64,000 bases of DNA from Epiperipatus broadwayi (GCA_028023455.1 JAQFVV010000013.1:8834411-8898410); one strand, 5' to 3'. Shown: positions 35,368-47,537, numbered from the stretch's first letter. Notes: generated from the sequence alone by a model not told the origin. Program-made: numbers and translations.

Positions 35368-37210
35368 AATAAAATTTAAAAAAAATCAGTTTATCAAATT
35401 CTATTATAGCTTTCTCCTTTTTTGAAAGTTTATAAGTTTTCTTATTGAAAATAAAATCAGGTTTTACTTCCTTTTTTCAAAAATAAAATCAACCTTTAAC
35501 AGCCTGTGTTAAGTAATTATTCCTTCCACTTCTTATTTGCATTGCTGAATTATATAATATAATACACCATATATACCTTAAATGACACTTTACAATGCAG
35601 TTTAACATATGATTTATTTTATTTCCTTACGTTTCAACTGCCCAGCAGTCATCATCAGAGCTTTAAACCTCAGTACTTTCTCCTATAACTGAAAAAGTAC
35701 CGAGGTTTAAAGATCTGATGATGACTGCTGAGCAGTTGAAACTGCAAGGAAATAGAATAAATCATGTTAAACTGCATTGTAAAGTGTCATTTAAGGTGTA
35801 TTATATTAAGTAATTATTATGTTTTTAGAATAATATAGTCATCTCTAAAATTAATACAACAGGCATATATTTTTTTTTCAATGTAAAAAGACCTCTAAAG
35901 TCTTTTGCTTTTTTCTTTTAAATAAGATGGTCAAGGAATTAATCTTGACTCTTAATTTTTAATCCATGCACAATTATTTGTGTTTGTTTCACTTTTAGAA
36001 TGTCTCTTAATTATTTTTTTTTTTTAATAAATGAAAAATAAAATTGTTTTTAGAATTAAAAATATAAATTTCCAAATGTCTTTTTGTTTTTTCAATAAAT
36101 GATTTAAAATAATTGTTATAGATTATATATCTCACTTTTAGAATGTCATTTTAAAATGAATCATTAAAAAAAACTTATTTGAAATTTTGTTCACATTATA
36201 TATAATGCTACTCATCATTATATATATGTTTATCTGTGCTTCTCTCTGCATATAGCTGAAATAGCATACATATACCAATTCTTCAAGCTTTCTCTTGGTA
36301 AGCTTGATTTTTGTGATTGTTTGTCATCATCAGAAAAATATAGTCCAAGCAATTGTCAGCATTAGGAAGAGGTATAATTGAGGTGATTTGGTGTCATGCC
36401 ATGAGTTTCTTTCTGTCCAGGATTGGCAAGCTGTCTTGTAGAATCTTTTAAGGCTGTGAATTTCAACATAAAGTGGGTCATTTTCCTCCATGTGAATGCA
36501 AACTCCATGATTGAACTGATAGACTGCTGCTGGATCTCCTGCCTTGACTTCAGCTAAGCTCTGTCCAACTCTGTTATCTAACTTTGCAACTAGCTATTCT
36601 GCTTTTCAAATGTTTATTAGCCAACCCTTTTGGCCAGCTCTTAGAAAAACTGCAAGCCAAACTTGAACTGGTATTTCTTTATCAGCCATTTTATAGAATC
36701 AATGTGATAAAAATACATTGCAGGCTGTTTTGAATCTTGAGTGATAAAAACAGTAACTGAAAACAGAGTTTTTTCAGTCCAATCTTTATCTTGATTAAAA
36801 TCAAAATCTTTTCATATCACATTAATTTCAAACTACTTTTGGAAGCAATTCTGAAATTTTACCAAAAGTGTGATCTACACATTTTACTTTAATCCTTTGG
36901 AATTTTTAATCTACAATGATTTTTAAAAACAGATAAAAGAAATGTATGCAAGCATTATTTCAAAAATAAATCATGCTTGTTTTTAAATTCAAAATCAAAA
37001 ATTATAATATTAATTTATTAGACCTTTTTAAATGTTTTTATTTCATAATAAAAATACTTTAAATCCAGAGTTATTTAATCCTTTACTTATTATTTTTAGA
37101 AATGTAGAAAATATCTACAAAAATTTATACGTTTATTTCTACTTTTCCTTTCAACTTTATATATATGTATACACACAACTATGTTGCTGTGTGCCATATA
37201 ACCCAGATGG
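35368..37210 (+). repeat. Interspersed repeat family A, copy 3, with nested foldback
   Basis: Matches copy 1 (22447-23985) in order and orientation from TCAATAATAAAATT to the TGCTGTGTGCCAT and GGTTAC end. About 1.55 kb remain after subtracting the 284-bp foldback element at 35522-35805. No open frame is shared between the copies, so the family looks non-coding. Confidence 0.8.
35522..35805. mobile_element. Foldback MITE with ~110-bp arms and 13-bp target duplication
   Basis: TTAAGTAATTATT is found at 35509-35521 and 35806-35818; copy 1 of family A has it once, uninterrupted. The arms (about 35554-35690 and 35695-35807) are near-perfect reverse complements sharing CCTTAAATGACACTTTACAA and AATGCAGTTTAACAT. 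Each arm contains CTGATGATGACTGCTG followed by CAGTTGAAAC, which resembles a decayed hammerhead core. The first ~30 bp of the insertion are outside the arm pairing. There is no transposase, and the class is undetermined. Confidence 0.75.
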
Positions 37211-38075
37211 TTACAATATATATTTGCCATAAATATATAAAATTTTCTGAATTAATGCTAATACAGAAAGATTCCATTCAGACCAAGTTTTTTGAAGATA
37301 GGTGAATAATGAACATCAAAATAGATTGGTGAGATTTAAAATAAAATCTACATTTTGAATTATCGATGAAAAAATATGTGGACAAGATTTACTATTGCTA
37401 TGTTAAGATGAGTGCTTTTCATCTTCCCATTTGAATAAAGTATTTAAAATTTATCATGACATATTTATATATTGTCTGAAATTTCATTACTGGGAAATGG
37501 CCTACCTCCATAAAGAAACTATGGAAAAGACAATATTCATATAGGCTTGTCACATGACTGGTAATTAGCATTTACATCTTCACTGTTCTAGAGTCTAGCT
37601 TACTAATCTTTAACTGAATGATTCGTTAGATTGATTCTGCAAAAGAAAAGGCTTTGATACTCAGATTGTGAGCATAATGATCAGTACATCATTATAGAGT
37701 GAATCTCTTATCAGCTCTTGAAGCTTAACTGACTTTTTAGTCAAGCTTTTAGAAGACTGATAATGAGCTTCCATTTCATATGGTTTCAAAGTAATAAACA
37801 ATATGTTCAACTTGATCACTGTTAGTGTAGCTCGATGTTGCTTTCATTAATGCACAACAAAAAAAAATAGCACTTCTTATGCAAGATTCATTAATAATAA
37901 TTTATCTATAAATAACTGAAATTCTGACTGATTTCTGTGTTAAGCTGTTCTTAAATTATTAAAAAAAACAAAAACACCAACAACATGGGTTTGCAGTTTC
38001 AAGCACCTGTTTAACATTTGAAGAATAAGTTAATATTTGAATAACAAGTTAATTAGGTCTACATTATAATTGAAA
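37211..38075. other. AT-rich spacer
   Basis: No gene or repeat copy recognised in about 0.86 kb. Confidence 0.5.
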
Positions 38076-39083
38076 TATGTGATGTGATGCACTATGGCTT
38101 CTCCTTTATCAAAATTAGAAATCTCTCAGTCTATATTCCTAGAAAAACCTGTTAGCCACCTTACCTTTAAATCATTCCCTACCCCAAGTTTTTCACATAT
38201 TCTTTTCTATCATGCTCCATCCATTTCCACAGCCTCATATTTGTCCACTCTATAGCCTTTATATTTAGACCCTCCTTTTCCCAAATCCAGCATAAAAACT
38301 AAGAACCTCCTTTCTGTATAATCACTTGTTTATATTTATTCTCCCCTAACAGCATTATTTGTAACCTTTCTGCTTGTAAGCATTTGCATTCAATTAGTAG
38401 ATGCCTAATATTTTCCATGCTTTCCTTACATAACTTTCAGACTAATTCATCCACATTTTCCCATTTATGTGTGTATTCCTTTATTGCTAATGATTATGTT
38501 CAAGCCTTAAATAGTAACCTACTTTCCTTGCTATTATCATAAATTAACTCACACCCAATATTGTTTACTTCTATATATGTGTAAACTCTTTTTACTCTCC
38601 ATACTGGTTCTCCATCTCCCTATTTTCTATTAATACATCTATTCTCCAATTACATTCTTTATCATTATAACACTCAATAATTCTTCTAACACAATCATTC
38701 CACCTAATCTAGCAAACATTTTCATTTTGCTTTTTGCATGTCTCATATAAAAACTTGACCATCACATTTCACCTTGAACTGTTTCCTTTGCCATCACACA
38801 TCTGCAGGGAATGTTTTCCGACTTCTCTTTGTACCTTTTTCTAAGTATCTAATACACTTTTACTAACACAACACATCATTATCATAAGTTAACTCTGCTA
38901 CTGCCACTCCCATATAATTCTTGCTACATCATATTTATTATATGAAAACACTGTTAAGTTCTTTATCAATTTCTTTTTTTTTCTTTTGCTTCATTTATCA
39001 ATTTTTTCTTCCATTCATCCAAGCAATTTGTCTAATTATTTAGAATGATTCCCAAATAGTTATTCATATTCACCACATTTAAC

Positions 39084-39293
39084 TTATATATCTCCCAATA
39101 AAAATTCTTTCTTTTCTCTGTATCTAGCATTTATCATCATTACTTTTGATTTTTCTTCACTAAATTTAATCCCCATCTCTTTACCCACTCTTGCGCATAT
39201 CTTCAGCATAACTTCCACATCTTCTCTACTTTCTGTAAACAAAAAGATATCATCAGCAAATAAGACCTGATAATGCATGCACTCCCTTATCAT
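39084..39293 (-). pseudogene. LINE RT fragment with FADD active site
   Basis: 69 residues; YQVLFADDIFLFTESREDVE holds the catalytic DD pair, followed by VGKEMGIKFSEEKSKVM (motif D). It is separated from the motif A frame by a frameshift and about 105 bp. Confidence 0.85.
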
Positions 39294-39399
39294 CTATTTG
39301 ATATCTCTACCCCTCTTCCTAGTCTTTCTGTTGTTCTCTTCATTTCTCTCAAATATAACAAAAACAAAATAGATGACATAGGGCATCCTTGCCTTTGTC

Positions 39400-39678
39400 T
39401 TACTCCACTTTTAACTCTGATTCTATATTTTCTAATTGATACTTATAGTAATTATTTTCATACAATATATTAATAAGATCCACTAAAGTTCCATTCATTC
39501 CTAAATTTACTAAACTTACCCATAATCTATTTCTATTTATTCTATCATATGCCTTCTCTTTATCTATAAAGACCATATATAATTGCCTACCTGTATTCCT
39601 AATCATATCTCTAAGTAGCTTGACTACAAATATCTTCTGTACGCATATCCATTCTAAAACCCCTTGCATTTCTTTCAT
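39400..39678 (-). pseudogene. LINE RT fragment with motif A
   Basis: 92 residues; QLYMVFIDKEKAYDRINR carries the first catalytic Asp, with LWVSLVNLGMNGTLVDLI as the following helix. Together with the fragment at 39084-39293 it forms one RT palm. Confidence 0.85.
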
Positions 39679-40624
39679 TTATTTTGCCACCTTTCCAGCC
39701 ACCATATATGCAAAAACTTTATATAACACTGACATTATCACTATCAGTCACAATTGTTTATCTTTCTATGGTTCTTACCTTTCCTTTAAATAATAGCCTC
39801 ACTCTTGTATTATACTAGCCATCTGGAAATTCTTCTGTGCCCTCTTATTAAAACATTATAATAGATTTAATTTTGCCCTATTTCCCAAATCCATTACCAT
39901 CTCTGCTGTATATCCATCTAAACCTCTTGCCTTTCCACTTTCAATGTCTTCCCTGCCTCATTCAATTCATTTTCTGTAAAACTAATATTTCCAATATTGT
40001 GTGCTTTTATGTTAGTTATCACCCTGTCCTTCACATCTAACATCTTTTCTATATTCATTACTTACTTAAGATTGTCTAATTCTTCTCTAGAGCTACTTTT
40101 TCCTTATCATTTAACAATACTATTTCCCTCTTCCCTATATTCATTTTTTAATATATTTCCAAATTTTTTTACTTCAATCTCTTCCATTTTTATTAATATC
40201 CTTCAATAATTTACTATTTAATTTCATTCTCTCTCTATAATTATCTACTTTAGCCAACTTTTTTAAAAAACATTTTCCCATTTAATATTAACATTTTTTT
40301 CTTCCTATGTTTTCAATAGCACATTTACATTCTCTGCATGATTTTTCCCTTTCTTTTAGCCTTTTATTATTTCTCACTTTTATTTTTCTGAATATTCTGG
40401 CGTAAAACCATATTTACCACTTTTTTATTTCACCACACAAGTCCTTATTATTCATCCCCAACAAACTCTTTCATGATTTCTTCTACTTTTATATTCTTCT
40501 AACGTATTCTTATCATTCATTCTCTATCCACATCTTTCACTATCCATTCTACTTTTATTATGGTTTTCCATCATATTACTAACCATTTCTATTATAAAGA
40601 AGTTATGATCAGTATTACATACTG

Positions 40625-41465
40625 ATGTGATGTATTGTGACTTCTCCTTAAACGAAGTCAAGAATATCTCAGCAATTATGCCCAGATAAACCTGTTAGAC
40701 ATTTTATTTTCCATTCCTCACTCTAAATTTTCCCATATTCTGCTCCATCCCATTTCCACAACATAATCTTTGTCAACTCTATAACCTTTATATCTAAATT
40801 CCCTTTATCTTTTCCCAAACCCAGCATAAAACCAATAATTCACTTTCTATATAATCACTTTTTTCATATTTATTCTTCCATAACTTCATTATATGTACCC
40901 TTTCGGTTTTCAAGCATTTACATTCAATTAACAAATGCCTAATATTTTTTATTCCTTCCTTACATAATTTACAAAATAAATCACCCATTTTTTTCCATTT
41001 ACATGTATATTCTCTTGTAGCTAAAGATCCCGTTCGAGTCTTAAATAATAAACTACTTTCCTTACTATTATCATATATAAACTCACACCTAATATTGTTT
41101 ATTTCTATATATATTTAAACTCTTTTTTACTCTCCATCTCCCTATTCTTTATTAATAAATCTATTCTTTTATCCCATTCCTTACAACTACAACACCCAAC
41201 AATCCTCTTAACACAATCATCCCATCTTTTGTACAAATATACTGATATAAATTCTTTATCCAAATCTTTTGCATACCACATTACCTTTCTCACCCATCTT
41301 GTTACTTGCCCTTTACTCATAACCCAATTAAATACTATTTTGGCTATTCTTTTATTATCCATAAACTGCAATCTACCACACATTTTCATTTTATTTTTTG
41401 CATTTCTCATATGAAAACTTGACCATCCCATTTCTCCTTGAATTGCCTCCCTTGCTGTCTATACT
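40625..41465 (-). mobile_element. 3' end copy of the second LINE family
   Basis: Homologous over most of its length to 38080-38900 in the same orientation. The frame 40794-40988 has a CX2CX8HX4C module (CKLCKEGIKNIRHLLIEC), the zinc-knuckle-like end seen in many LINE ORF2 proteins. The frame 41105-41431 (MGWSSFHMRNAKNKMKMCGR start) precedes it. The two LINE copies lie head-to-tail with almost no gap. Confidence 0.8.
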
Positions 41466-41845
41466 CTATACAGACTATATAAAGCGCCCTCTAAGATAAT
41501 CTTTTAAAGTTTTGTTATTACAAAACAAGTTTTTAAATTAGGGAACAATATGTTTTATTTAAAAGAAAAATTAAAAAGTCAATCATAAACACATTATTAT
41601 TTAGAATTTGTTGATTAGAAAGTATTTTTAAAAATATAAAAATTTAACGTCAATTTTATAAGATAGCTCTGCCGAGAGACCTCTAGTAAACAGACGATGT
41701 AATATTGTTTTTTATTTTTCATTAATTTTTTAAATTATTTATATTTTTAAAAAATAAATATTAATTTAATTTGCTTTCACCTTTTATATGCAATATGAAT
41801 GAAATAAACTTATTGTTCTTATTTTTTAAAAATAAACTTAAATAG
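41466..41845. other. Upstream flank of the SR-rich gene
   Basis: AT-rich, no repeat recognised. Probably the distal promoter of the gene starting at 41966. Confidence 0.45.
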
Positions 41846-41853
41846 TGACGTCA
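41846..41853. promoter_or_regulatory. CRE/ATF-type palindrome TGACGTCA
   Basis: The full palindromic CREB/ATF consensus lies about 115 bp upstream of the SR-rich start codon. Housekeeping promoters in animals often carry it close to the transcription start. Binding itself is inference. Confidence 0.55.
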
Positions 41854-41884
41854 AGATTAGTAATACAATATATATATATTTGCG

Positions 41885-41892
41885 GCCATATT
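41885..41892. promoter_or_regulatory. YY1-like motif GCCATATT
   Basis: Matches GCCATNTT (the reverse of AANATGGC), a motif typical of the transcription start or 5' leader of animal housekeeping genes. It lies about 75 bp before the start codon, which suggests transcription begins near here. Confidence 0.45.
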
Positions 41893-41965
41893 GGCTAAAG
41901 CTAGAAGGAGTGTTAAAGACGAGTAGTTAGATAATTCTTTGTTTTAAAGACCTCTATGTATAAAT

Positions 41966-42099
41966 ATGGGTAGATCTAGAAGTCGTAGTAGATCACCTCG
42001 ACATAAACACAGAAACAAGCACAGTAGAAAAAGATCTCGGGACCGAGTTCTCCGTCATAGATCTACATCACGTCCTCGAGAAAGAAGTGGTAGAAGCAG
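41966..42099 (+). CDS. First coding exon of an SR-rich, spliceosome-type protein
   Basis: The start codon context is AAATATGGG. The exon encodes 44 full codons, MGRSRSRSRSPRHKHRNKH then SRKRSRDRVLRHRSTSRPR and ERSGRSR, and ends AGCAG|GTAAAA, a good donor (phase 2). The RS-dipeptide-rich, Arg/His/Lys-rich start with MGRSRSRS is characteristic of small nuclear splicing proteins such as SNRNP27 (tri-snRNP 27K) or ARGLU1; I cannot choose between them from this exon. The protein should be nuclear and phosphorylated on RS repeats. CRE- and YY1-like motifs lie just upstream. It is the only stretch with host-gene codon character on this strand. Confidence 0.78.
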
Positions 42100-45011
42100 G
42101 TAAAATTTAAAAAAATTACAATCTTTTATTTTTTAAATGTATATAAATTTAATTATAACTTTATATAAGTTTATAATTTATTTCGTCCAACAGTTATAAA
42201 ATAAATATAGCAGTACTAGATGTTTGTTAGGTCATTGCAATTAAAAATTAGGATTGAATTCTACATTTAGGTTATACAGTATATATATGTTCTTTAATCG
42301 AAATTTATACATATGTACAATCGATAATTCATTCCTCTAAAAATGGATTTCGTCTGATATTTTAAATTTAATGACTATATAGTATTAGATATCTTGTAAA
42401 TTAATATGAATTAAATAATAATAAAAAAAATGTAGTAATCATATTGAAAATTATAATTCATGATAAGAAACATAATTCCTAAATCTACTGCTATATCATG
42501 TTCATTCATATATTGCTATAATTATAAATTAAAGGATCACTGATTAACTTATACTTCAAAGCTACATATAAAGAAAATGGGATATTTAAAACCCATATAG
42601 GTATAACAAATTAGCTTTAACTGCATCAATATAAGTCAAACAAACAAAAGTAATAATATAAAAAATAAACTTATTTAATTAATATATGCCAAAAATAATT
42701 ATCTTAATTTTATAATAGTTTTCTTTTCAAATGTAAATATGTTGCTTAGTATTTGATTTTTTAATACAAGCATTTTTTAGTAAGTGAAATAGATTTCAGA
42801 ACTATTTTTATTTTCTGAAGTTTATCTTTATTATTGACATATAAAAACATACATGAATGAAATGTATGCATGTATTTGGAAACAAATTGTAGGAAAATTT
42901 CTTTGATAAAATATAGTAAAACTATCCCAAAATCATACTTTTTTTTACTTAGCCAGTCATCAGTTTTATTAAGAATCTGGGTACTCTAAAATAATTATAG
43001 TTTTTAAATTAGGCTAATTTAATATGTTCTAATATAGAATATAATTACATTTCAAGTGAGCAATTTATGCAGTTCTAACTTAATTTATAAATACATCAGT
43101 ATGTGAATTTTTGGAAGTAAAATAAATAGTTACAAAATAATTTATTTAATCCTATTAGTTTGTGGTTGCTTATTTTAAGACTTTTTTTGAGCTATTGAAA
43201 GATATTCTAAAGCTGTTGATAATTTTTACTGTTCTAATATAGTCTTTAGTCAAAGAATGAAAAGTTGGGAATTTAGTCACTGCTAATTTGAAGGGTTTTT
43301 AACGATTACTTACAATTATGTCAGTTAAAAGGTAAATATAGATAAGAGAAACTAATTTAGAGAATGAATTTTATTATGAATTGGAATTTATACTAGAAAA
43401 AATTATAATAAGCTTGTACTTTCTAAAATTTATTCTTTTGAACAACAAAGGAATTGGTTGCTAAGGTGATGATTAATAAAAGGATAAAAAATATGAACAT
43501 TATAAATAGTATTCATAGAAAATTTATCAATGAATTAAGAAGAAAATTAAAAAAATCAAAAGATAGCAAAGGAAAGGTTGTTTATGGTTCAGTATTTAAA
43601 AGAATTTGATTGCTAAATCAGATTATTGGGGATAAAACAGTATCTTACATAAAAATGTCATGTTGTTAAGCAATAGAGTCTAATGAAAAGATTTAATCTG
43701 TGATAGATAACAATGGCCAACAGACAATTTTGGTATCTAAAATGTTAGACCTGCTTTGGGTATATTTGATCTGCTAATTGCAAAAATAGCAATTATCAGC
43801 TTGAGTTTTTGATATATAGAATATATATATCACTCTTCATTTCTTGTCCATAAATAACCAGAATATTTTAATGTAATGTTTAAATTAATATCTTTTAAGC
43901 ATGAAGGAGTCATTAAAAATTAATATGAAAATTAGTTATTTTATACCAAATGTACAATATTATGATGCAACCTTTCCATTCATTCAACACACAAGAAGCT
44001 CTCTAAGATTTCTGATAATGGGTTCTGCCCATTTTCTTCACCTTGTGCGATTTCAGACATGCAAGACTCATTCTCTGAGAGCTATGGTATTTCACAGAAA
44101 GATGGAACAGGTACAAAATCCTAATACAGAACAGATTTCCTGGCCGAAGATAGATCAATAAGACTATTGATATTAATAATACAAAAATAAGTCATCTACG
44201 TGGATTTTTGCTTTTTTATGTTACAAGTTTTGCTTACGATATGAAGATCCCATAGGCTATCTTGATCTCCAAGTTTGTTCTTTTTACAAACTCATAAACA
44301 GTGTACTCCACATAAATAAGCAAAATATGTAGGGATGATACAAGCAGTTCTCTCTTGAAATAGCCATAACCTTTATGGTGTGCAATCTGCAAAAATGAGG
44401 TGAGTGTAATATACACACTATATGATCATAACTATTATATAGTTAAGTTGCTTACTTTTTACAATCCTATGTTTTATATGTTAATCTACAGTTAGAAATG
44501 TGTAAACATTCTCACTGTTAACCAGGTAACAGAAGAACAAGTTGAAAAAACCACCACAGTTTAAATTTATGTGCAATTGTTATAACAGATCAGTTTGAGG
44601 AATCTTTGAAATACAAATTTATGTTGTCTCTGAAATGCATGATTTACCAACTAAATTTTTTGCAAAATAATTATACAGTAAAACAGACAAAAGTAATTTT
44701 GTTATTTGAGCTTATGCACATAAAAAAAAATTATGGATAATTTAAATCCTTAAATTTCCCATTCAGGTAAGAAAGCTTGTTATGACATCCTGATTCTGCA
44801 AAAGTGATCTTATAAAGAGCAGACTAAAATTAATTTAAATTAAATTATATCTAAGAAACTAAAACTGTTGCAATCTGTCCATTGCAATTTTCTGAAGCAG
44901 TGCCTAAATAATTCCTGAAACAGGCTTAAAAAACCAAGGCGCCAAGAAAAAAAAATATTGTTGGGCTATATAATCTTTTAATCATTAACAGAAAAAGAAA
45001 AGTCAAGATAA
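42100..45011 (+). other. Probable first intron of the SR-rich gene; one weak exon candidate
   Basis: Starts at the GTAAAA donor. AT-rich and largely free of recognised repeats. At 44057-44110 a good acceptor (CTTGTGCGATTTCAG) and donor (AACAG|GTACAA) enclose 54 bp, but joined to exon 1 it would give a TGA within seven codons, so it is either not an exon of this mRNA or a poison cassette. Later exons of the gene were not found, so the gene may continue beyond the window or far downstream. Confidence 0.45.
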
Positions 45012-45335
45012 AATCATCATCATCATTTTCAACTGTTATCAATCCACTGCAAGATAAGATCTTTCCAGTTTAATTCAGTTTCTGATACATATCTTCATAT
45101 CAAATTTCATCCATTTCATATGGTCTTTTCTAAGTCTTTTACAATCTCTTGGGATCCAATTTAAGACTAACTGTCCATTTATTATCTCTTCTTGCAATAA
45201 TTGCAGTGGTTTCATGTCAATCTTTTTAAGCTTTCAGTGAATAATACTATTCTCTCACCTAAGTATAATGCTTTCTGTTTTCTTGTTATTCCCATTACAT
45301 ATTTCATTGAGTGGTTAGATGTCACTGTATTTTTT
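45012..45335 (-). mobile_element. RTE-clade LINE, 3' fragment
   Basis: On the plus strand it starts ATCATCATCATCATTTTC..., the reverse of the RTE tail, then CAATCCACTGCA and TTTTACAATCTCTTGG-type landmarks shared with 45390-45560. It is more diverged than the adjacent copy, hence older. Confidence 0.75.
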
Positions 45336-45351
45336 AAATGATTCATTAGTA

Positions 45352-45387
45352 ATAAGCTGGTATTTTTCTTGCCAGCTCATATTCATA
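45352..45387. repeat. Short palindrome-led repeat shared with 53973-54010
   Basis: AGCTGGTATTTTTCTTGCCA then GCTCATATTCATATATAT. Its ends AGCTGG..GCCAGCT pair. The same phrase lies after the integrase of the second Gypsy element. It may be the end of an unrecognised small element or a target-site remnant. Confidence 0.45.
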
Positions 45388-45859
45388 TATATCATCATTA
45401 TCAATCCACTGCAGTATGGTCTCTCCAAGTTCAAACTATCTTTTCTGATCTTTAACTTTTCTTTTCCACATCACCCCTACACACTTTCTTATTTCATCCA
45501 TACATCTCACATGGTCTCTTTCTGGGTCTTTTACAATCTCTTGGAATCCAGTTTAAGATTTCAATTGTCCATCTATTATCCATCTCTTCTAGCAATATGT
45601 CCAGCCCAACTCCACTTCAATCTTTTAATTTTTTCAATGAAGTCAATACACACTTGTTTGTCTCTTACCCATATATTGCGTTTTCAAACTCTTCTTGTTA
45701 CTCCTAACATGCATCTCTCCGTACTTCTTTGAGTGGTCTGAAGTCTCTGTATTGCTCTTGTATTAAATGTCCAAATCTCAGATCCATAAGTAAGAACTGG
45801 TAAAACAAATTTATTAAAAACTTTTTTTTTCAAACACATATGCATATTTCCTTTTAGTA

Positions 45860-46099
45860 TCAAATTATTTCTATCAAAAGCACTCCAACCAAGTTTATTC
45901 TATGATTAATTTCATCCATTATGTTTCCATCTGTATTAATAATCTGACCAAGATATTTGTAGTTGTTAACTTCTTCTAACTCATCATAATCAATCTTTAT
46001 TTTCATATTTTGAGAAAATCCATTGAACATTACTTTAGTCTTTTTAACATTTATCTTTAGTCCTACTTTCCTACTTTCATCTGATAACTTCTGCAACAT
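45860..46099 (-). pseudogene. RTE reverse transcriptase C-terminal fragment
   Basis: 79 residues, nearly identical to the start of the frame at 21760-22188 (GLKIN, KKTKVMFNG, YKYLGQIINTDG). It breaks after INLVGVL where the other copy continues to NCVLPVLTYGSETW. Confidence 0.88.
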
Positions 46100-46264
46100 T
46101 TCCTGCAGCTCTTAAGTATTTTTTGCAAAAATAACTACATCATCTTCAAAATCTAAATGACTTAAATAATCTCCATTTACTTTCACTCCTTTACATTCCC
46201 ATTTTAATCCACAAAATACTTCTTGCAGCACTGCTGTAAAAAGTTTTGGAGATATGGAGTCACC

Positions 46265-46462
46265 CTATCTTATACCCTTCTCAATATTGATCCTAATATC
46301 ATTATGTAATCTAATTGTTGCTGTTGCATTTTTAAAAATATTCTTTAAAATATGACAATATCCTGAATCTATACCTTGATGATCCAATGCTTTAATCACT
46401 GAAGAAATGCTTATAGAATCAAATGCCTTTTCATAATTTACAAATCCAAAGCATAATGGCAA
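46265..46462 (-). pseudogene. RTE RT motif A-B fragment
   Basis: FVNYEKAFDSI is motif A with the catalytic Asp; HNDIRINIEKGIR leads to the motif B region, where a stop follows (GIR then stop instead of QGD). Confidence 0.85.
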
Positions 46463-47537
46463 CTCATATTCATTTCACCTTTCTATAACTTCTCTCAATA
46501 CCTGGATATGATCTATTGTACTAAAACCACTTTTAAATCCAGCTTGTTCTCTTGGTTGGGGGAAATCTAATGTTCTCTATAGACGAGTTGTAATATCTTG
46601 GTAACAATTTTGTATAAAACTGATAAAAGGCTGATAGGTCTGTAATTTCTAATATCTTCTTTATCACCTTTTTAAATATTAATACTGCATTCTTCCAATC
46701 ATCTGGTACATCTTTATCATTTAGACATTTGCTATATAACTTTGCTAAAAAATTTTCTATTTCTTCACCTGCTTCTTTTAATATATTAATTATAATTCCA
46801 TCATTACCTGGAGCCTCTCCTTTTTTTTTATAAATTTAATTGCATGTCTCACTTCTTCATTTAAAATTATGGGCAATTCGGAAGATAGAATAGATAACTT
46901 ATTCTTTATTACTATATAATTCTTGATAGAAGTCTTCTACCCATTTCATGATGTCATCTCTCTTTTTAGTAATAGTTCTATCTTTTTTCCTTATTGCAGA
47001 TATAAATTTTCTACCAATACCAAAATGTTGTTTTACATTCTTGAGACTTATTCTCTTCTACAGCTTTCCTTGCTAGTTCATAGTTATACTTTCTTATATT
47101 ATTTTCAACTCTTTTCTGCACACCATTTTTCAGAATTCGAGATATTCAACCCTTTTTAATGCATCATTTTTGTCTATCTTTATATTCCTCTTTTTCTTCA
47201 TAAATTCTATAGTCTCAGTAGAAATTTTATTGGTTAATTGGTGCTTTTTTCTATCAGCTATCTTTGTTGCAGTTTTTAAAAGTGTATCAGTTATTTTCTT
47301 ATTAATTTCATTCAAATCTGAATCAGGTTCAAAATCTACTAATACTTGAAACCGATTTGTAAGTTCTAATTTAAATTCATTAGAGTGTTTCTGAAGATTA
47401 GAAATATCAAGTGTAAATGTTATTTTTCTTAATAATTTTTTGTCTCTCTAGTTTTGTATTAACACGTATCTTACATCTTGCTAATCGATGATCACTTCCT
47501 GTGTTAAATTTATTAAGAACATTACAATCTTGAAATA

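Larger units (their letters stand above)
38076..40610 (-). mobile_element. Second LINE family (not RTE), 5' truncated copy
   Basis: On the minus strand RT motif A reads YMVFIDKEKAYDRINR within 39400-39678, and motif C reads LFADDIFLFT within 39084-39293 followed by MGIKFSEEKSKVM. The 3' part (38080-38900) is homologous to the neighbouring fragment at 40625-41465. The 5' part, 39700-40600, continues the ORF with many stops. The wording of motif A and the C-terminal Cys-His module place it in an I/L1-like group distinct from RTE; the exact clade is uncertain. Confidence 0.8.

Noticed and set aside
35700-35760. Functional hammerhead ribozyme in the foldback arm
   Set aside because: The CUGAUGA...GAAAC order is present, but one extra base precedes stem II and no GUH cleavage site follows a short stem III, so it is at best a decayed core.
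45319-45732. 137-residue plus-strand open frame
   Set aside because: It is the antisense of the RTE 3' end (45388-45790) plus flanking sequence; the minus-strand reading gives known RTE blocks.
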